A DNA stretch of 64,000 bases from Lachnospiraceae bacterium YSB2008 (GCA_000687655.1 JHWR01000001.1:186001-250000); one strand, 5' to 3'; shown: positions 16,503 to 26,390, counted from the stretch's first letter. Numbers and translations: made by a program. Notes: generated from the sequence alone by a model not told the origin.

Positions 16503-17654
16503 CTACAGTTCTTTTCCAGCCACTTCCAGCGCAACCTCTATAACCTTATCCATATCGTAATACTTGTATTCACCAAGCCGGCCGCCGAATATCACATTCT
16601 CTTCAGCCTCAGCAAGCTTCTTATACTCATCATAAAGCTTCGAATTCTTATCATCATTTACAGGATAATAAGGCTCATCACCAGGTTTCCATTCCGAACT
16701 ATACTCTTTACTGATAACTGTCTTCGGAATATCATTCCCTTCAGCATCCTTGCCAAACTCAAACCATTTATGCTCGATGATTCTCGTATAAGGTGTCTCT
16801 CTGTCAGTATAATTGATAACAGCATTGCCTTGATAATTAGGTTTATCAAGTAGTTCAGTTTCAAACCTTACCGATCTATACTGAAGTGTTCCAAGCTTAA
16901 ATCCGAAGTATGCATCTATAGGTCCTGTGTACAGAGTCTTTTCAGCAAGAGCAGAATAATCTATACGCTCACCATCCATCTCCATACCATTCTCCTTAAC
17001 ATCAAAGAAATCAACTCCCGTAACTACTTTGATGTTCTCGTGATCAAGCATATTCTCTATCATCTTTGTATAACCACCTATAGGTATACCCTGATAGAGA
17101 GCGTTGAAGTAATTATTATCAAATATCAATCTGACAGGAAGCCTCTTTATTATAAAGCTCGGAAGTTCCGTACAAGGTCTTCCCCACTGCTTCTCTGTAT
17201 ATCCCTTGATAAGTTTCTCATATATATCCGTTCCAACAAGTGAAATAGCTTGTTCTTCGAGATTCTGCGGTTCATGATCAATAACTGAACGCTGTTCTTC
17301 TATCTTTGAAGCTGCCTCTTCAGGAGTTACTACTCCCCACATCTTATTAAATGTATACATGTTAAACGGAAGTGAGTAAAGTTCACCCTTATAATTAGCT
17401 ACAGGAGAATTCGTATATCTGTTGAAGTCGGCAAACTTCTGAATGTACTCCCATACAGTTTTATTGTTTGTATGGAATATGTGAGCTCCGTATTTATGAA
17501 CCTCAATTCCCTCAACGTTCTCAGTATATACATTCCCGCCTATATTGTCTCTCTTCTCTATACAGAGACACTTCAGCCCTTTCTCGGCCGCTTCACGCGC
17601 AAATACTGCGCCGTAGAGGCCGGAACCAACTATAAGATAATCATATTTCTTCAT
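16503..17654 (-). CDS. glf: UDP-galactopyranose mutase
   Basis: A flavoenzyme (383 residues) that converts UDP-galactopyranose to UDP-galactofuranose for surface glycans. The N-terminus has the FAD-binding VGSGLYGAVFAREA, then KRDNIGGNVYTE and HKYGAHIFHTNN, both hallmarks of Glf, with YTEKQWGRP and the C-terminal FGGRLGEYKYYDMD. The length matches the family. It implies that a galactofuranose-containing polymer is made. It sits between two repeat-protein genes, in line with the sugar-gene/wall-enzyme interleaving here. The start has GGGA 9 bases upstream. Confidence 0.97.
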   Translation of the reverse strand: MKKYDYLIVGSGLYGAVFAREAAEKGLKCLCIEKRDNIGGNVYTENVEGIEVHKYGAHIFHTNNKTVWEYIQKFADFNRYTNSPVANYKGELYSLPFNMYTFNKMWGVVTPEEAASKIEEQRSVIDHEPQNLEEQAISLVGTDIYEKLIKGYTEKQWGRPCTELPSFIIKRLPVRLIFDNNYFNALYQGIPIGGYTKMIENMLDHENIKVVTGVDFFDVKENGMEMDGERIDYSALAEKTLYTGPIDAYFGFKLGTLQYRSVRFETELLDKPNYQGNAVINYTDRETPYTRIIEHKWFEFGKDAEGNDIPKTVISKEYSSEWKPGDEPYYPVNDDKNSKLYDEYKKLAEAEENVIFGGRLGEYKYYDMDKVIEVALEVAGKEL

Positions 17655-17727
17655 TACTAAATTCCCTTTGCAATAATCACTTCAGCAATTAAAAACTCTT
17701 CAGAGTCCTATAGTTTTCATCCCCATT

Positions 17728-19728
17728 TTACGTAAATGGACGTGTTGCACCATATATATATGGATGCGGACTGCTTGTAATACCATACTTATCTGTAACT
17801 CTAGGAGGCCAGGATTCTATAACCCTTCCATTTCCAAGATCGATAGCTACATGGATTATAATATTTCCTCTTCCACTCTTATAATATATCAGATCGCCTC
17901 TCTTATGATTGTTATAGCTTATATGCTTCATAGGAGTCTGATTGAAAAGTGTTCTTGAATCGTATTCATTCTCAGGTCTTGCATGATGAGCAGGTGTTGC
18001 AGGATAAGGATCAAAGCCTGCAGCATAGAGGCACTGCATAACAAGTCCGCTACAGTCACAAGCGCCACCCGGAGCAGTAGACTTACATATCCTATACTGT
18101 GTACCCATATACTCATAAGCCCTTGCTATCATAGCCTCGATTCTCTCTTTGCGTGAATTAAGATTACCTGTTTTCATAGGACTTACATAGAATCCTGCCA
18201 AAGTCGTCACTCTTGGAGCATCAGTCTGAACAGTATAGATGTCACCATTTCCATTATAGCGATACCATGTATTCTTATACTTCAGCCAGCCATTCTTATA
18301 ATTAGGTTTATAGAGATCATTTGAAAGTGCCTTCTTCTGATCATAAAGATTTGCATCATATGATGCCTTTGCTCTTCTTCCTTCCTTCAATCCATACTTA
18401 ACAAAATGATTAAGAACAGCATCCTCATCAGGGCCAAGCACTTTTAAAACATCAGGATTATTCTTTGTATAATAGTTGTAATCAAAGAGAGCTGCATAAT
18501 CACCAAGTATATGATTGGTCTCATAACCACGAAGTTCTGTAACTCCGCTGGTAATTCTTCCTTCACGACAACCATACTTTATGTAATGCTCGTAATAACT
18601 CTTCCAATTGCTTCCAAAAGCATTACGAAGATCCTTATACGCATATGCATAGGAAACAACATCAAATGTATCGTTACCCTTTCGTCTCTCGTTCATTCCT
18701 TTATTTATGAAATGATCAAGAGCAGCATAGTCGTTTCCTTCGATACTCTTAGCTATATCTTTGTTATTCTTTAAATAATCCTTATAGTTGTATACCTTAC
18801 TGTAATCTACTCCGTTTTTAACAGTAACAGGATTTGTTATTTCTTTTACACCACTGGTCTTTCGACCTTCTCTGTTTCCATATTTTATATAATGCTCATA
18901 ATAACTCTTCCAATTCACACCAAATGCTACTCTGAGATCCGCATAAGCATTTGCATATGAAGTAACATCAAAGCTTTCATTACCATGTCTCTTCTCATTC
19001 ATACCATAGCGTACAAAATGTTCTATGATACCATAATCATTATAAGCACCCAGTGCATTCTTTACATCTGGATTATGAGCTATATAGTATCCATAATCAT
19101 ATACAAGTTTATAGTCAGTACTATCATAAGATGAGGTCGGATTTTTAAGTTCTGTAACACCCTTTGTTACACGTCCCTCTTTCTTTCCATAGTTCATATA
19201 ATGAATATAGTATTTTGCATTATCATTTCTGAATGCTTTCCTTAAATCAGGATATGCCTTCATATATGATACCAGTTCAAAATCCTCTTTAGAGGTTCTC
19301 CCTTCCTTCATACCATACTTTATGAAATGCTGAAGAGTCTTAACCTGGTCACCGTTAAATGCAGCATAAACATCCGGATTATGAGCTATATACCAGTTAT
19401 AATCATATACAGCGCTGTAATCTACGCCATCGAGTACAGTAAGCCCCGGTGCTGTTGCAACCGAAACAGATTCCTGTTTTATTTTTACAGTCTTAACCGA
19501 TTCAGTTTTTACAGGTGCTTCCACTGAAAGATTTACCGTTGTTTTATCATCTACACCAACACTGTCTGTGTTACCGGTATCAACTACAGTATCACTTTCG
19601 TTCACCGCATCCGTAACAGTAGCAGTATCACTTACTTCAGCAGCATAACACTGCTGTCCTATTGCTAAAGTTCCTACCAACGTTACCACTACAGCTAGCA
19701 CATTGAGTCTTCCTCTAAGTTGTCTCAT
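17728..19728 (-). CDS. Secreted repeat protein with C-terminal NlpC/P60 peptidase
   Basis: A 666-residue secreted protein with a signal peptide (to about 30), a Thr/Val/Asp-rich linker, seven full repeats plus a truncated eighth (about 101-465), a spacer with a TWYRYNGNG segment, and an NlpC/P60 domain at about 530-666. The active-site Cys is in ACDCSGLVMQ (near 558) and the His in IIHVAIDLGNG. NlpC/P60 enzymes cut D-Glu-(m)DAP-type bonds in stem peptides. It is close in repeats and linker to the M23 protein at 20874-22715, so the two differ mainly in their catalytic C-terminus, a clear case of domain exchange on a common scaffold. Confidence 0.91.
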   Translation of the reverse strand: MRQLRGRLNVLAVVVTLVGTLAIGQQCYAAEVSDTATVTDAVNESDTVVDTGNTDSVGVDDKTTVNLSVEAPVKTESVKTVKIKQESVSVATAPGLTVLDGVDYSAVYDYNWYIAHNPDVYAAFNGDQVKTLQHFIKYGMKEGRTSKEDFELVSYMKAYPDLRKAFRNDNAKYYIHYMNYGKKEGRVTKGVTELKNPTSSYDSTDYKLVYDYGYYIAHNPDVKNALGAYNDYGIIEHFVRYGMNEKRHGNESFDVTSYANAYADLRVAFGVNWKSYYEHYIKYGNREGRKTSGVKEITNPVTVKNGVDYSKVYNYKDYLKNNKDIAKSIEGNDYAALDHFINKGMNERRKGNDTFDVVSYAYAYKDLRNAFGSNWKSYYEHYIKYGCREGRITSGVTELRGYETNHILGDYAALFDYNYYTKNNPDVLKVLGPDEDAVLNHFVKYGLKEGRRAKASYDANLYDQKKALSNDLYKPNYKNGWLKYKNTWYRYNGNGDIYTVQTDAPRVTTLAGFYVSPMKTGNLNSRKERIEAMIARAYEYMGTQYRICKSTAPGGACDCSGLVMQCLYAAGFDPYPATPAHHARPENEYDSRTLFNQTPMKHISYNNHKRGDLIYYKSGRGNIIIHVAIDLGNGRVIESWPPRVTDKYGITSSPHPYIYGATRPFT

Positions 19729-19757
19729 ACCCTTTTCCTTTCTGCCTTAACTCATTC

Positions 19758-20861
19758 TTATTTCCAGTTGTTAATAGTTCCAATAACATAGTTTACTTCT
19801 TCATCAGTCATCCCGTAGTACATAGGAATACTGAGCTCTGAAGCAGATATTTCTTCTGCAATCGGAAGCTCTCCCTTCTTCATGCCAAGGCTTTCATAAG
19901 CCCCCTGAAGATGCATCGGAATCGGATAATGCTTATTAGTCCCTATTCCGTGATCATTCAGATATTTTTCAAGTTCATCTCTCCTGCCATCCTTAACCAT
20001 AACAGCAAAGATATGATAAACATGTTCTATATCATCATAAAGCTTCGGAAGCACAACTCCGGGGTTAACAATTCCATCATGGTACTTCTTTGCAATACTT
20101 CTTCTGTTTTCATTCCACTTGTCAAGACACCCAAGCTTAACCCTTAGGAATGCCGCCTGCATCTCATCAAGTCTTGAATTATTGCCCTGATATATATGAT
20201 GATATTTATAATCAGAACCATAATTACCAAGTGCTCTCACTCTGTCTATCAGTTCTTTATCATCACTTACAACAGCTCCGCCATCACCAAGAGCTCCGAG
20301 ATTCTTTCCGGGATAGAAAGAAAAACCTGCGGCATCTCCGATATGTCCTGTCTTCTTTCCTTTATACACTGCACCATGTGCCTGTGCAGCATCCTCAATC
20401 ACCCTAAGCCCATACTTTTCAGCAATACTGAGAATCTCATCCATTCTGGCAGGCATGCCGTAGAGATGCACAGCCATGATAGCCTTGGTTCTTCCGGTTA
20501 TCTTCTCCTCTATCCGTTCCGGATCAATATTGAAATAGCCCTCTTCAGGTTCAACGAATACAGGAGTCGCCCTTGTATATGTCACAGCAAGAGCAGTCGC
20601 TATATATGTGTCCGAAGGAACTATGACCTCGTCTCCATTACCTATACCATAGGCTCTAAGTATAAGATATAGCGCATCCAGCCCATTCCCGCATCCTACA
20701 GCATATTTAGCGCCACAATATGATGCAAATTCTTTCTCAAAAGCCTTGCATTCATCTCCCTGGATGAACCATTCTCTGTCCACCACTCTCTTATATGCCG
20801 AATCAAGGAGCGGCCGGATTTCATTATGCATTTTTTCAAAACTTACGAAAGGAATATTCAT
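19758..20861 (-). CDS. fdtB: DegT/DnrJ/EryC1-family sugar aminotransferase (FdtB-like)
   Basis: A PLP-dependent aminotransferase (367 residues) acting on nucleotide-linked keto sugars. The PLP Lys is in [15 protein letters not shown], with [10 protein letters not shown] near 55-65, the [11 protein letters not shown] segment and the C-terminal [11 protein letters not shown]. These features and its linkage to an fdtA-like gene point to a 3-keto-6-deoxyhexose 3-aminotransferase making dTDP-Fuc3N or dTDP-Qui3N. The 4-aminotransferase type cannot be fully excluded. The start follows GAGGAAAG. It is located between the NlpC/P60 and M23 repeat proteins. Confidence 0.88.
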   Translation of the reverse strand: MNIPFVSFEKMHNEIRPLLDSAYKRVVDREWFIQGDECKAFEKEFASYCGAKYAVGCGNGLDALYLILRAYGIGNGDEVIVPSDTYIATALAVTYTRATPVFVEPEEGYFNIDPERIEEKITGRTKAIMAVHLYGMPARMDEILSIAEKYGLRVIEDAAQAHGAVYKGKKTGHIGDAAGFSFYPGKNLGALGDGGAVVSDDKELIDRVRALGNYGSDYKYHHIYQGNNSRLDEMQAAFLRVKLGCLDKWNENRRSIAKKYHDGIVNPGVVLPKLYDDIEHVYHIFAVMVKDGRRDELEKYLNDHGIGTNKHYPIPMHLQGAYESLGMKKGELPIAEEISASELSIPMYYGMTDEEVNYVIGTINNWK

Positions 20862-20873
20862 GCTTTCTTTCCT

Positions 20874-22715
20874 CTATTTCGGACTTACATAATCCAGTGG
20901 ATTTCTTGGAGTTCCACTTACCACAACTTCAAAATGAAGGTGTGGGCCTGTCGAATGCCCTGTACTACCAATCACGCCGACAGCATCTCCCTTACTTACC
21001 TTGTCACCGACTGAGAGTATATTCTTTTTAAAATGCTGATATATAGTCACCAGTCCCTTACCATGATTTATCAATACATAATTGCCTCTGGCTTTATCGT
21101 ATCCAACATAATAAACCGTTCCAGGAAGACTTGCAACTGCATAAGTGCCGTTAATCTCAACATGCTGTCCGTTCTTCCAAGTGGAACCTATATCTATTCC
21201 CTTATGGTTAGTAGACCCTATACCTCCCGGTGATTTTCTACCACCAAAGTATGAAGTAATGTTCTTACTTACAGGAGTCGGCCACAGATATCCAGTTTTC
21301 TCACATCCGTTGTAGGAAGCCTGTTCAGCTTTTCCAAGTCGTCCCTCATAAGCTCCGTATCTTACAAAGTGCCCCACTATTCCATTCTCATCCAATGGTC
21401 CATAGTAATTCAGGATGTCCTTATTACTATTAAGATAGTATTCAATGTCAAGCACCTTGGAATAATCAGTACCATTATAAGCTACATTTGGATTTACAAG
21501 CTTAGTTACACCACTTGTGGTTCTGCCCTCTTTAAACCCATATTTGATAAAATGCAGATAATATGCTGAATAATTACCACCAAAAGCATCTCTTAAGTCT
21601 CTGTATGCCTTTCCATAGGAGACAACATCAAATGTATCGTTACCCTTCTTCCAATGCTTCATTCCGACATTTACGAAGTGATCGAGTGCAGCTATATCAT
21701 TACCTTCATATATTCTTGCAACATCAGGATTATTCTTCAGATATTCTTTGTAATTATATACTTTACTGTAATCCACCCCATCCTTTACAGTAACCGGGTT
21801 TACTATAGAATTAACACCCTTTGTTTTACGGCCTTCACGATTTCCGTACTTTATGTAATGAAGATAATACTTATCCCATTCAATCCCGAAGGCCACTCTT
21901 AAATCCTGATAAGCATTTGTATAAGATCTTACATCAAATGTATCGTTCCCCTGCCTTCTCTCTTTCATTCCGTAGCGCACAAAATGCTCCATGATACCAA
22001 AATCATTGTATACACCTAAAGCATTTTTTACATCAGGATTATGTGTCGTATAGTATTTATAATCATAAACAAGACTGTAATCAATACTATCATACGAAGA
22101 AGTTACACCTCTGAGGTCCTTAACTCCCTTGGTTACACGTCCTTCCTTCTTTCCATAATTCATGTAATGGATATAATACTTTGCGTTATCATTTCTGAAA
22201 GCCGATCTAAGATCCGGGTATGCCTTCATGTATGAAATCAGTTCAAAATCCTCTTTTGAATTCCTGCCTTCCTTCATCCCGTAGTTTATGAAATGTTGAA
22301 GAGTCTTGACCTGATCACCATTAAATGCAGCTTTAACATCAGGGTTATGAGCTATATACCAGTTATAATCATATACAGCGCTGTAATCTACACCATCCAG
22401 AACTGTAAGTCCAGGTGCTATAGCTATGGAAACGGTTTCCTTCTTGGATGTAATTGTTTTTGATGTTACTGTTTTTGAAACAGTCACTTCGGTTATTTTG
22501 TCAGATTTGACTTCAGTATTAACAACAGCGTCATCAGTCATCTCAAACTTATCATCATTTGACGCATCTGTAATCTCATCTGCATCTGTCTCAGTCGATA
22601 TTAGCTCAGCCTCGGCAGCATAGCTCTGCTGCCCCATAGCCATGATTCCTGCGGCCATCGATGCTATAATAACCGACCTTATTATTCTGATATTCTTACC
22701 TGCTTTTTTTATCAT
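20874..22715 (-). CDS. Secreted repeat protein with C-terminal M23 peptidase (LytM-like)
   Basis: A 613-residue secreted protein with a signal peptide, an acidic then Thr/Val/Lys-rich linker (35-100), seven surface repeats (about 107-468) and a zinc M23 endopeptidase domain. The metal ligands are seen in NHKGIDIG (near 503) and PHLHFEVV (near 592), with GHSTGPHLH preceding. M23 enzymes cut peptidoglycan peptide bridges. All metal residues are present, so it should be active rather than a degenerate activator. The repeat part is very similar to that of the NlpC/P60 protein two genes downstream. Confidence 0.92.
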   Translation of the reverse strand: MIKKAGKNIRIIRSVIIASMAAGIMAMGQQSYAAEAELISTETDADEITDASNDDKFEMTDDAVVNTEVKSDKITEVTVSKTVTSKTITSKKETVSIAIAPGLTVLDGVDYSAVYDYNWYIAHNPDVKAAFNGDQVKTLQHFINYGMKEGRNSKEDFELISYMKAYPDLRSAFRNDNAKYYIHYMNYGKKEGRVTKGVKDLRGVTSSYDSIDYSLVYDYKYYTTHNPDVKNALGVYNDFGIMEHFVRYGMKERRQGNDTFDVRSYTNAYQDLRVAFGIEWDKYYLHYIKYGNREGRKTKGVNSIVNPVTVKDGVDYSKVYNYKEYLKNNPDVARIYEGNDIAALDHFVNVGMKHWKKGNDTFDVVSYGKAYRDLRDAFGGNYSAYYLHFIKYGFKEGRTTSGVTKLVNPNVAYNGTDYSKVLDIEYYLNSNKDILNYYGPLDENGIVGHFVRYGAYEGRLGKAEQASYNGCEKTGYLWPTPVSKNITSYFGGRKSPGGIGSTNHKGIDIGSTWKNGQHVEINGTYAVASLPGTVYYVGYDKARGNYVLINHGKGLVTIYQHFKKNILSVGDKVSKGDAVGVIGSTGHSTGPHLHFEVVVSGTPRNPLDYVSPK

Positions 22716-22730
22716 ATTCCTTTCAATCTA

Positions 22731-23279
22731 TTATATTTGGTTTTGTTCTTTGTTCACCGCATACCAAATATATTTTAGCTTCTCCTTTTCAGTATAATTA
22801 AGCTTAGCATCTATATCCTTATAGCTGACACGTTCATACCCATTCTTATCATAGAACCTTACTGCACGGGCATTCTCTGGATCAACGCACCAGTATATTG
22901 TTTTCAGATTCATAGCATTGAGTCCGAGTTTTATGATTTCCTGCATTGCGTATAAGGCATATCCCTGTCCCATAGCTTCACTTCTAAGAGTTATACCAAA
23001 TTCAGCATTTCCACTATTTCTGTCAATCTCCTTGAGACTTACCGTTCCCATATACTTATCATTTTCACCGGCTATAGCCAGATGAACAGAACCGCCTATA
23101 TTGACACCTATGTTACTTTTGATCAGTCCGGAAGCAATACGGCTCATCTCTATAAACCTTTCGCAATCCGAAAGTGTCATGGATCTAAAATCCTTCTTCA
23201 GGTCCTTAACCACATCCTCATCATGCATCCATTCAAGCATGAGCGGCGCATCTGATATTTTAAGTTCTCGTAATTTCAT
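22731..23279 (-). CDS. GNAT-family acetyltransferase
   Basis: About 182 residues of the RimJ/RimL-like GNAT fold: opening LRELKISDAPLMLEWM, acetyl-CoA-binding RSEAMGQGYALYA, and the C-terminal VDPENARAVRFYDKNGYE. It may N-acetylate the dTDP-amino sugar (the FdtC role) because it lies among the fdt-like genes, but FdtC proteins are often left-handed beta-helix enzymes, so this is only a suggestion. The start at 23279 is taken because AAGGAG lies upstream; the frame extends to a TTG that would overlap gtrA. Confidence 0.82.
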   Translation of the reverse strand: MKLRELKISDAPLMLEWMHDEDVVKDLKKDFRSMTLSDCERFIEMSRIASGLIKSNIGVNIGGSVHLAIAGENDKYMGTVSLKEIDRNSGNAEFGITLRSEAMGQGYALYAMQEIIKLGLNAMNLKTIYWCVDPENARAVRFYDKNGYERVSYKDIDAKLNYTEKEKLKYIWYAVNKEQNQI

Positions 23280-23295
23280 ATTAACCGTAGTCTCC

Positions 23296-23778
23296 TTATT
23301 GATTTTCAACTACTTTATTATCTACAGAATCATTCTCCTCGTCTGAATCGACTCTATTCTTCGATTTAAACACAAATAACTTACTGATAACATAGTTCCC
23401 GACCGTAACTATCACCTGTGCCACAAGCTTAGCTATCCTATCATCAATATGCAGCACCGTAACCATCAGAAACATGGTTCCCATGTCCATAAGAAGAGTC
23501 CCGACTCTTCCTGCCACGAAAGCTATAAATTCTTTCAGCTTATTCTTATTCTCACTTCTGAATACGAACGATCTGTTGATGAAATATGCAAATACAACCG
23601 CTCCGATCCAGGATAAAACATTTGCTACCTGAAGCTGAAAAGGGTTATTTGGATCAAGTATCGTGAATGTCAACCCATAGTATATCCCGAGAGAAACTAT
23701 CGTAGTGAGCACGCCCGCTATGAGGTAATTAACTATCTCTCTGTATTTTTCATATAAATCTTTAATCAACCTAATCAT
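23296..23778 (-). CDS. GtrA-family membrane protein
   Basis: A small four-helix membrane protein (about 160 residues) of the GtrA/PF04138 family, often thought to help move polyprenyl-linked sugars across the membrane or to partner a glycosyltransferase. It has IVNYLIAGVLTTIVSLGIYY near the start and FAYFINRSFVF, both typical, and ends in an acidic tail. The start at 23778 (MIRLIKDL) has GGTGG upstream, whereas the ATG 8 codons earlier lacks a ribosome site. It is directly downstream of a GT2 gene, the usual pairing. Confidence 0.85.
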   Translation of the reverse strand: MIRLIKDLYEKYREIVNYLIAGVLTTIVSLGIYYGLTFTILDPNNPFQLQVANVLSWIGAVVFAYFINRSFVFRSENKNKLKEFIAFVAGRVGTLLMDMGTMFLMVTVLHIDDRIAKLVAQVIVTVGNYVISKLFVFKSKNRVDSDEENDSVDNKVVENQ

Positions 23779-23809
23779 AATAATAACCACCGGGGCCGCC
23801 ATTTACATT

Positions 23810-25492
23810 CTACAATCTGTTGCCATAATATATATCCCCAGCCGAAAGCGTTTCCTTCCAAGTATTCTCAAAACGTCTTTGATCAGCCGCTTCCATCTCC
23901 TTATAATTATCTGGAGGAACAGGGTGTCCGCTGTATTTACATATGGAACGTCCGGCATATACGGACTTAAATCCATCCGTACGAAGTTTAAAGCAATAAT
24001 CCTGTATCATAGATTCAAGTGTTTTATAATCTCTAGTAAACCCATGAACCATTGCCAACATACTTTTCGTAGTCATAATACAGCCCGAATGAACTGCCAT
24101 ATAATCAACATACTGATTATATTCTTCGTCATAATCCTCATGCATCAGGTATTCATATCCGAACATATCATCCTTGCCGTATATGATTCCGGCATGCTTA
24201 GTCCTGTATAACGGCAATGCAAACTGAGGAGCCACGATGCCAACATCCGGTCTGGAATACAAAATACTCATCATATCTCTGATAGCAAATGAACTGTACA
24301 ATCTTGCATCACAGGTCACTATCATAATATATTCACTCTTCACCCTGTCTATCTGGTCATTCAGTGCATCTGCAAGAGTAGTATCCCTCCTGTTACCAGG
24401 ATTAAATGGCAGAAATGAAATGTTCTTAAAGCTTGATTTCTTACTGAAACTCTCCGTACATTTCTTGAGATTCGAATCAAATCCATCTGTAATGACTATG
24501 ATTGTTAAACTCGCGTCCTCTGGCATTTCATATTGTGTAATATAATGCCCGTAAAGTCTCTCATCCTGAGACACAACCGTCTTTATACCTATCCTGTCAT
24601 AATGTGCCTGAACAGCCTTCATACCGGCATCATAAGCATAAAGCTTGGCCTCTACGTTACCTGCAGTACTCGTAGCATTCACACGCCAACTGTATAGAAC
24701 CTTAGGTATATGATGGATATTGGCTGCCTTTTCAGTGCATCTGAATATGAAATCATAATCCTGCGCACCATTATATTCATCATCGAAAAGTCCTGCTTCC
24801 TCAGCAAGGCTCTTCTTTGCTACAAACATATGTGTTATGTAATTACAGCTCTGCAGGAGATCAGGATTGAAGTCCGGCTTAAGGCTCGGCTCAAAATGCT
24901 TTACTCCACCTTCATCAGTCTTATCCTCGTCAGTATAGATAACATCTATAGTCGGATCCTGATTAAGTGCCTTAGCGCATTCATAAAAAGCATTTGGCAT
25001 AAAGAGATCATCATGATCACCCAGGATTATATAATCACCAGTTGCTATGGTGAATGCCTGGTTCGTGTTAGAGGATATTCCAAGAGTATTCTCTCCTTCA
25101 CCTATATACTTAATTCTCTCATCAGCAGCCTGATACTCAGCTATGACTGTACGAAGTCTCTCTTTATCGCGACTTCCATCTGAAAAACACAATTCCCAAT
25201 TCGAGTAAGTCTGCGCCTTTATGGACTTTATCAATTCATCCAGGAATTTGAGATCCGTCTCGTAAAGCGGAACAAGCACACTGAAAAGAGGATTATACTT
25301 AAACACTTCTGCTCTCTCAGCTTCAAGTTTTTCCTCTGTTGGAACAACTTGTGCCAGATACTCTTCATATGCTGTGTCTCTCGGAAGAAGAAATCTTCTG
25401 TGTATCGCAAAATATCTAATTGTCGTACTTATAGTTTCTTTTAGACCATACTTCCTTAAAAACGTAAGGCCTCTCGTTACTTTGTTACTCAT
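23810..25492 (-). CDS. Family 2 glycosyltransferase, two-domain (rhamnosyltransferase-like)
   Basis: A cytoplasmic glycosyltransferase of 560 residues. The first GT-A domain begins at FSVLVPLYETDLKFL (about 70) and shows the SDGSRD, GDHDD and IYTDEDK motifs (the DxD-type metal site). The second half (from about 325, LTIIVITDGFDS) resembles another, degraded GT2 fold with VAVHSG-like elements. Two-domain GT2 enzymes of this sort act in rhamnan and O-antigen assembly. Donor and acceptor cannot be assigned. It begins 3 bases after the rmlA stop, so the two are probably translated from one message. Confidence 0.88.
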   Translation of the reverse strand: MSNKVTRGLTFLRKYGLKETISTTIRYFAIHRRFLLPRDTAYEEYLAQVVPTEEKLEAERAEVFKYNPLFSVLVPLYETDLKFLDELIKSIKAQTYSNWELCFSDGSRDKERLRTVIAEYQAADERIKYIGEGENTLGISSNTNQAFTIATGDYIILGDHDDLFMPNAFYECAKALNQDPTIDVIYTDEDKTDEGGVKHFEPSLKPDFNPDLLQSCNYITHMFVAKKSLAEEAGLFDDEYNGAQDYDFIFRCTEKAANIHHIPKVLYSWRVNATSTAGNVEAKLYAYDAGMKAVQAHYDRIGIKTVVSQDERLYGHYITQYEMPEDASLTIIVITDGFDSNLKKCTESFSKKSSFKNISFLPFNPGNRRDTTLADALNDQIDRVKSEYIMIVTCDARLYSSFAIRDMMSILYSRPDVGIVAPQFALPLYRTKHAGIIYGKDDMFGYEYLMHEDYDEEYNQYVDYMAVHSGCIMTTKSMLAMVHGFTRDYKTLESMIQDYCFKLRTDGFKSVYAGRSICKYSGHPVPPDNYKEMEAADQRRFENTWKETLSAGDIYYGNRL

Positions 25493-25494
25493 AT

Positions 25495-26364
25495 TTATAA
25501 TCCGTTGGCAACATCCACAAGATATTCACCATAATGTGTCTTCATAAGTGGCTCAGCCAATTTCAGCAGTTGCTCCTTGTCTATAAATCCTCTCTTGTAA
25601 GCTATCTCCTCAATACATGATATATAAAGTCCCTGTCTCTTCTGGAATGCAGCCACGAAATCTGCAGCATCAAGGAGCATATCATGGTTACCGGTATCAA
25701 GCCATGCAAAACCTCGACCAAGCGTTTCAACCATAAGGTCACCGCGGTCAAGATATACATTATTTACGGAAGTAATTTCTATCTCACCTCTTGCAGATGG
25801 CTTAACATTCTTAGCTATTTCAACTACGTCATTATCGTAGAAGTAGAGTCCCGGAACGGCATAATTCGACTTTGGATGTTCCGGTTTCTCCTCTATCGAT
25901 ATAGCCTTACCTGTTTCATCAAACTCAACAACACCATACTCACGAGGATCTCTGACATAATATCCAAATATAGTAGCGCCTTTTTCTCTGGAGGCTGCTC
26001 TATTCAGTACTGATGAAAAGCTCTGTCCATAGAAAATATTATCGCCCAAAACAAGTGCCACCCTGTCATTACCTATGAACTGCTCGCCTATGATGAAAGC
26101 ATCTGCAAGACCACGTGGGCTTTCCTGTACAGCGTAGCTGAAGCTCATTCCTAACTGTTCACCTGTTCCGAAAAGCTCTTTAAAACAAGGAAGATCCCTA
26201 GGCGTGGAGATTATAAGTATCTCTCTGATTCCTGCCAGCATAAGTGTTGACAATGGATAATATATCATCGGTTTGTCATAAACCGGCATAATCTGTTTTG
26301 AAACAGCCTTGGTTAATGGATAAAGTCTAGTACCGGATCCACCGGCAAGTATAATACCTTTCAT
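25495..26364 (-). CDS. rmlA: Glucose-1-phosphate thymidylyltransferase
   Basis: Makes dTDP-glucose from glucose-1-phosphate and dTTP, the first step of dTDP-deoxysugar pathways. About 289 residues with the signature [34 protein letters not shown] and [17 protein letters not shown]. The start at 26364 is chosen because AAGGAG sits 8 bases before it; the ATG 3 codons upstream touches that site. rmlB (dTDP-glucose 4,6-dehydratase), required between this enzyme and the fdtA-like isomerase, is not in the window, so it must be elsewhere in the genome. Confidence 0.97.
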   Translation of the reverse strand: MKGIILAGGSGTRLYPLTKAVSKQIMPVYDKPMIYYPLSTLMLAGIREILIISTPRDLPCFKELFGTGEQLGMSFSYAVQESPRGLADAFIIGEQFIGNDRVALVLGDNIFYGQSFSSVLNRAASREKGATIFGYYVRDPREYGVVEFDETGKAISIEEKPEHPKSNYAVPGLYFYDNDVVEIAKNVKPSARGEIEITSVNNVYLDRGDLMVETLGRGFAWLDTGNHDMLLDAADFVAAFQKRQGLYISCIEEIAYKRGFIDKEQLLKLAEPLMKTHYGEYLVDVANGL

Positions 26365-26390
26365 GTTCGTCATCTCCTTGTATCGAATTA

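Noticed and set aside
5410-22715. LPXTG sortase motifs, SLH or choline-binding domains in the secreted proteins
   Set aside because: None seen at the C-termini or within; proteins end in repeats or catalytic domains.
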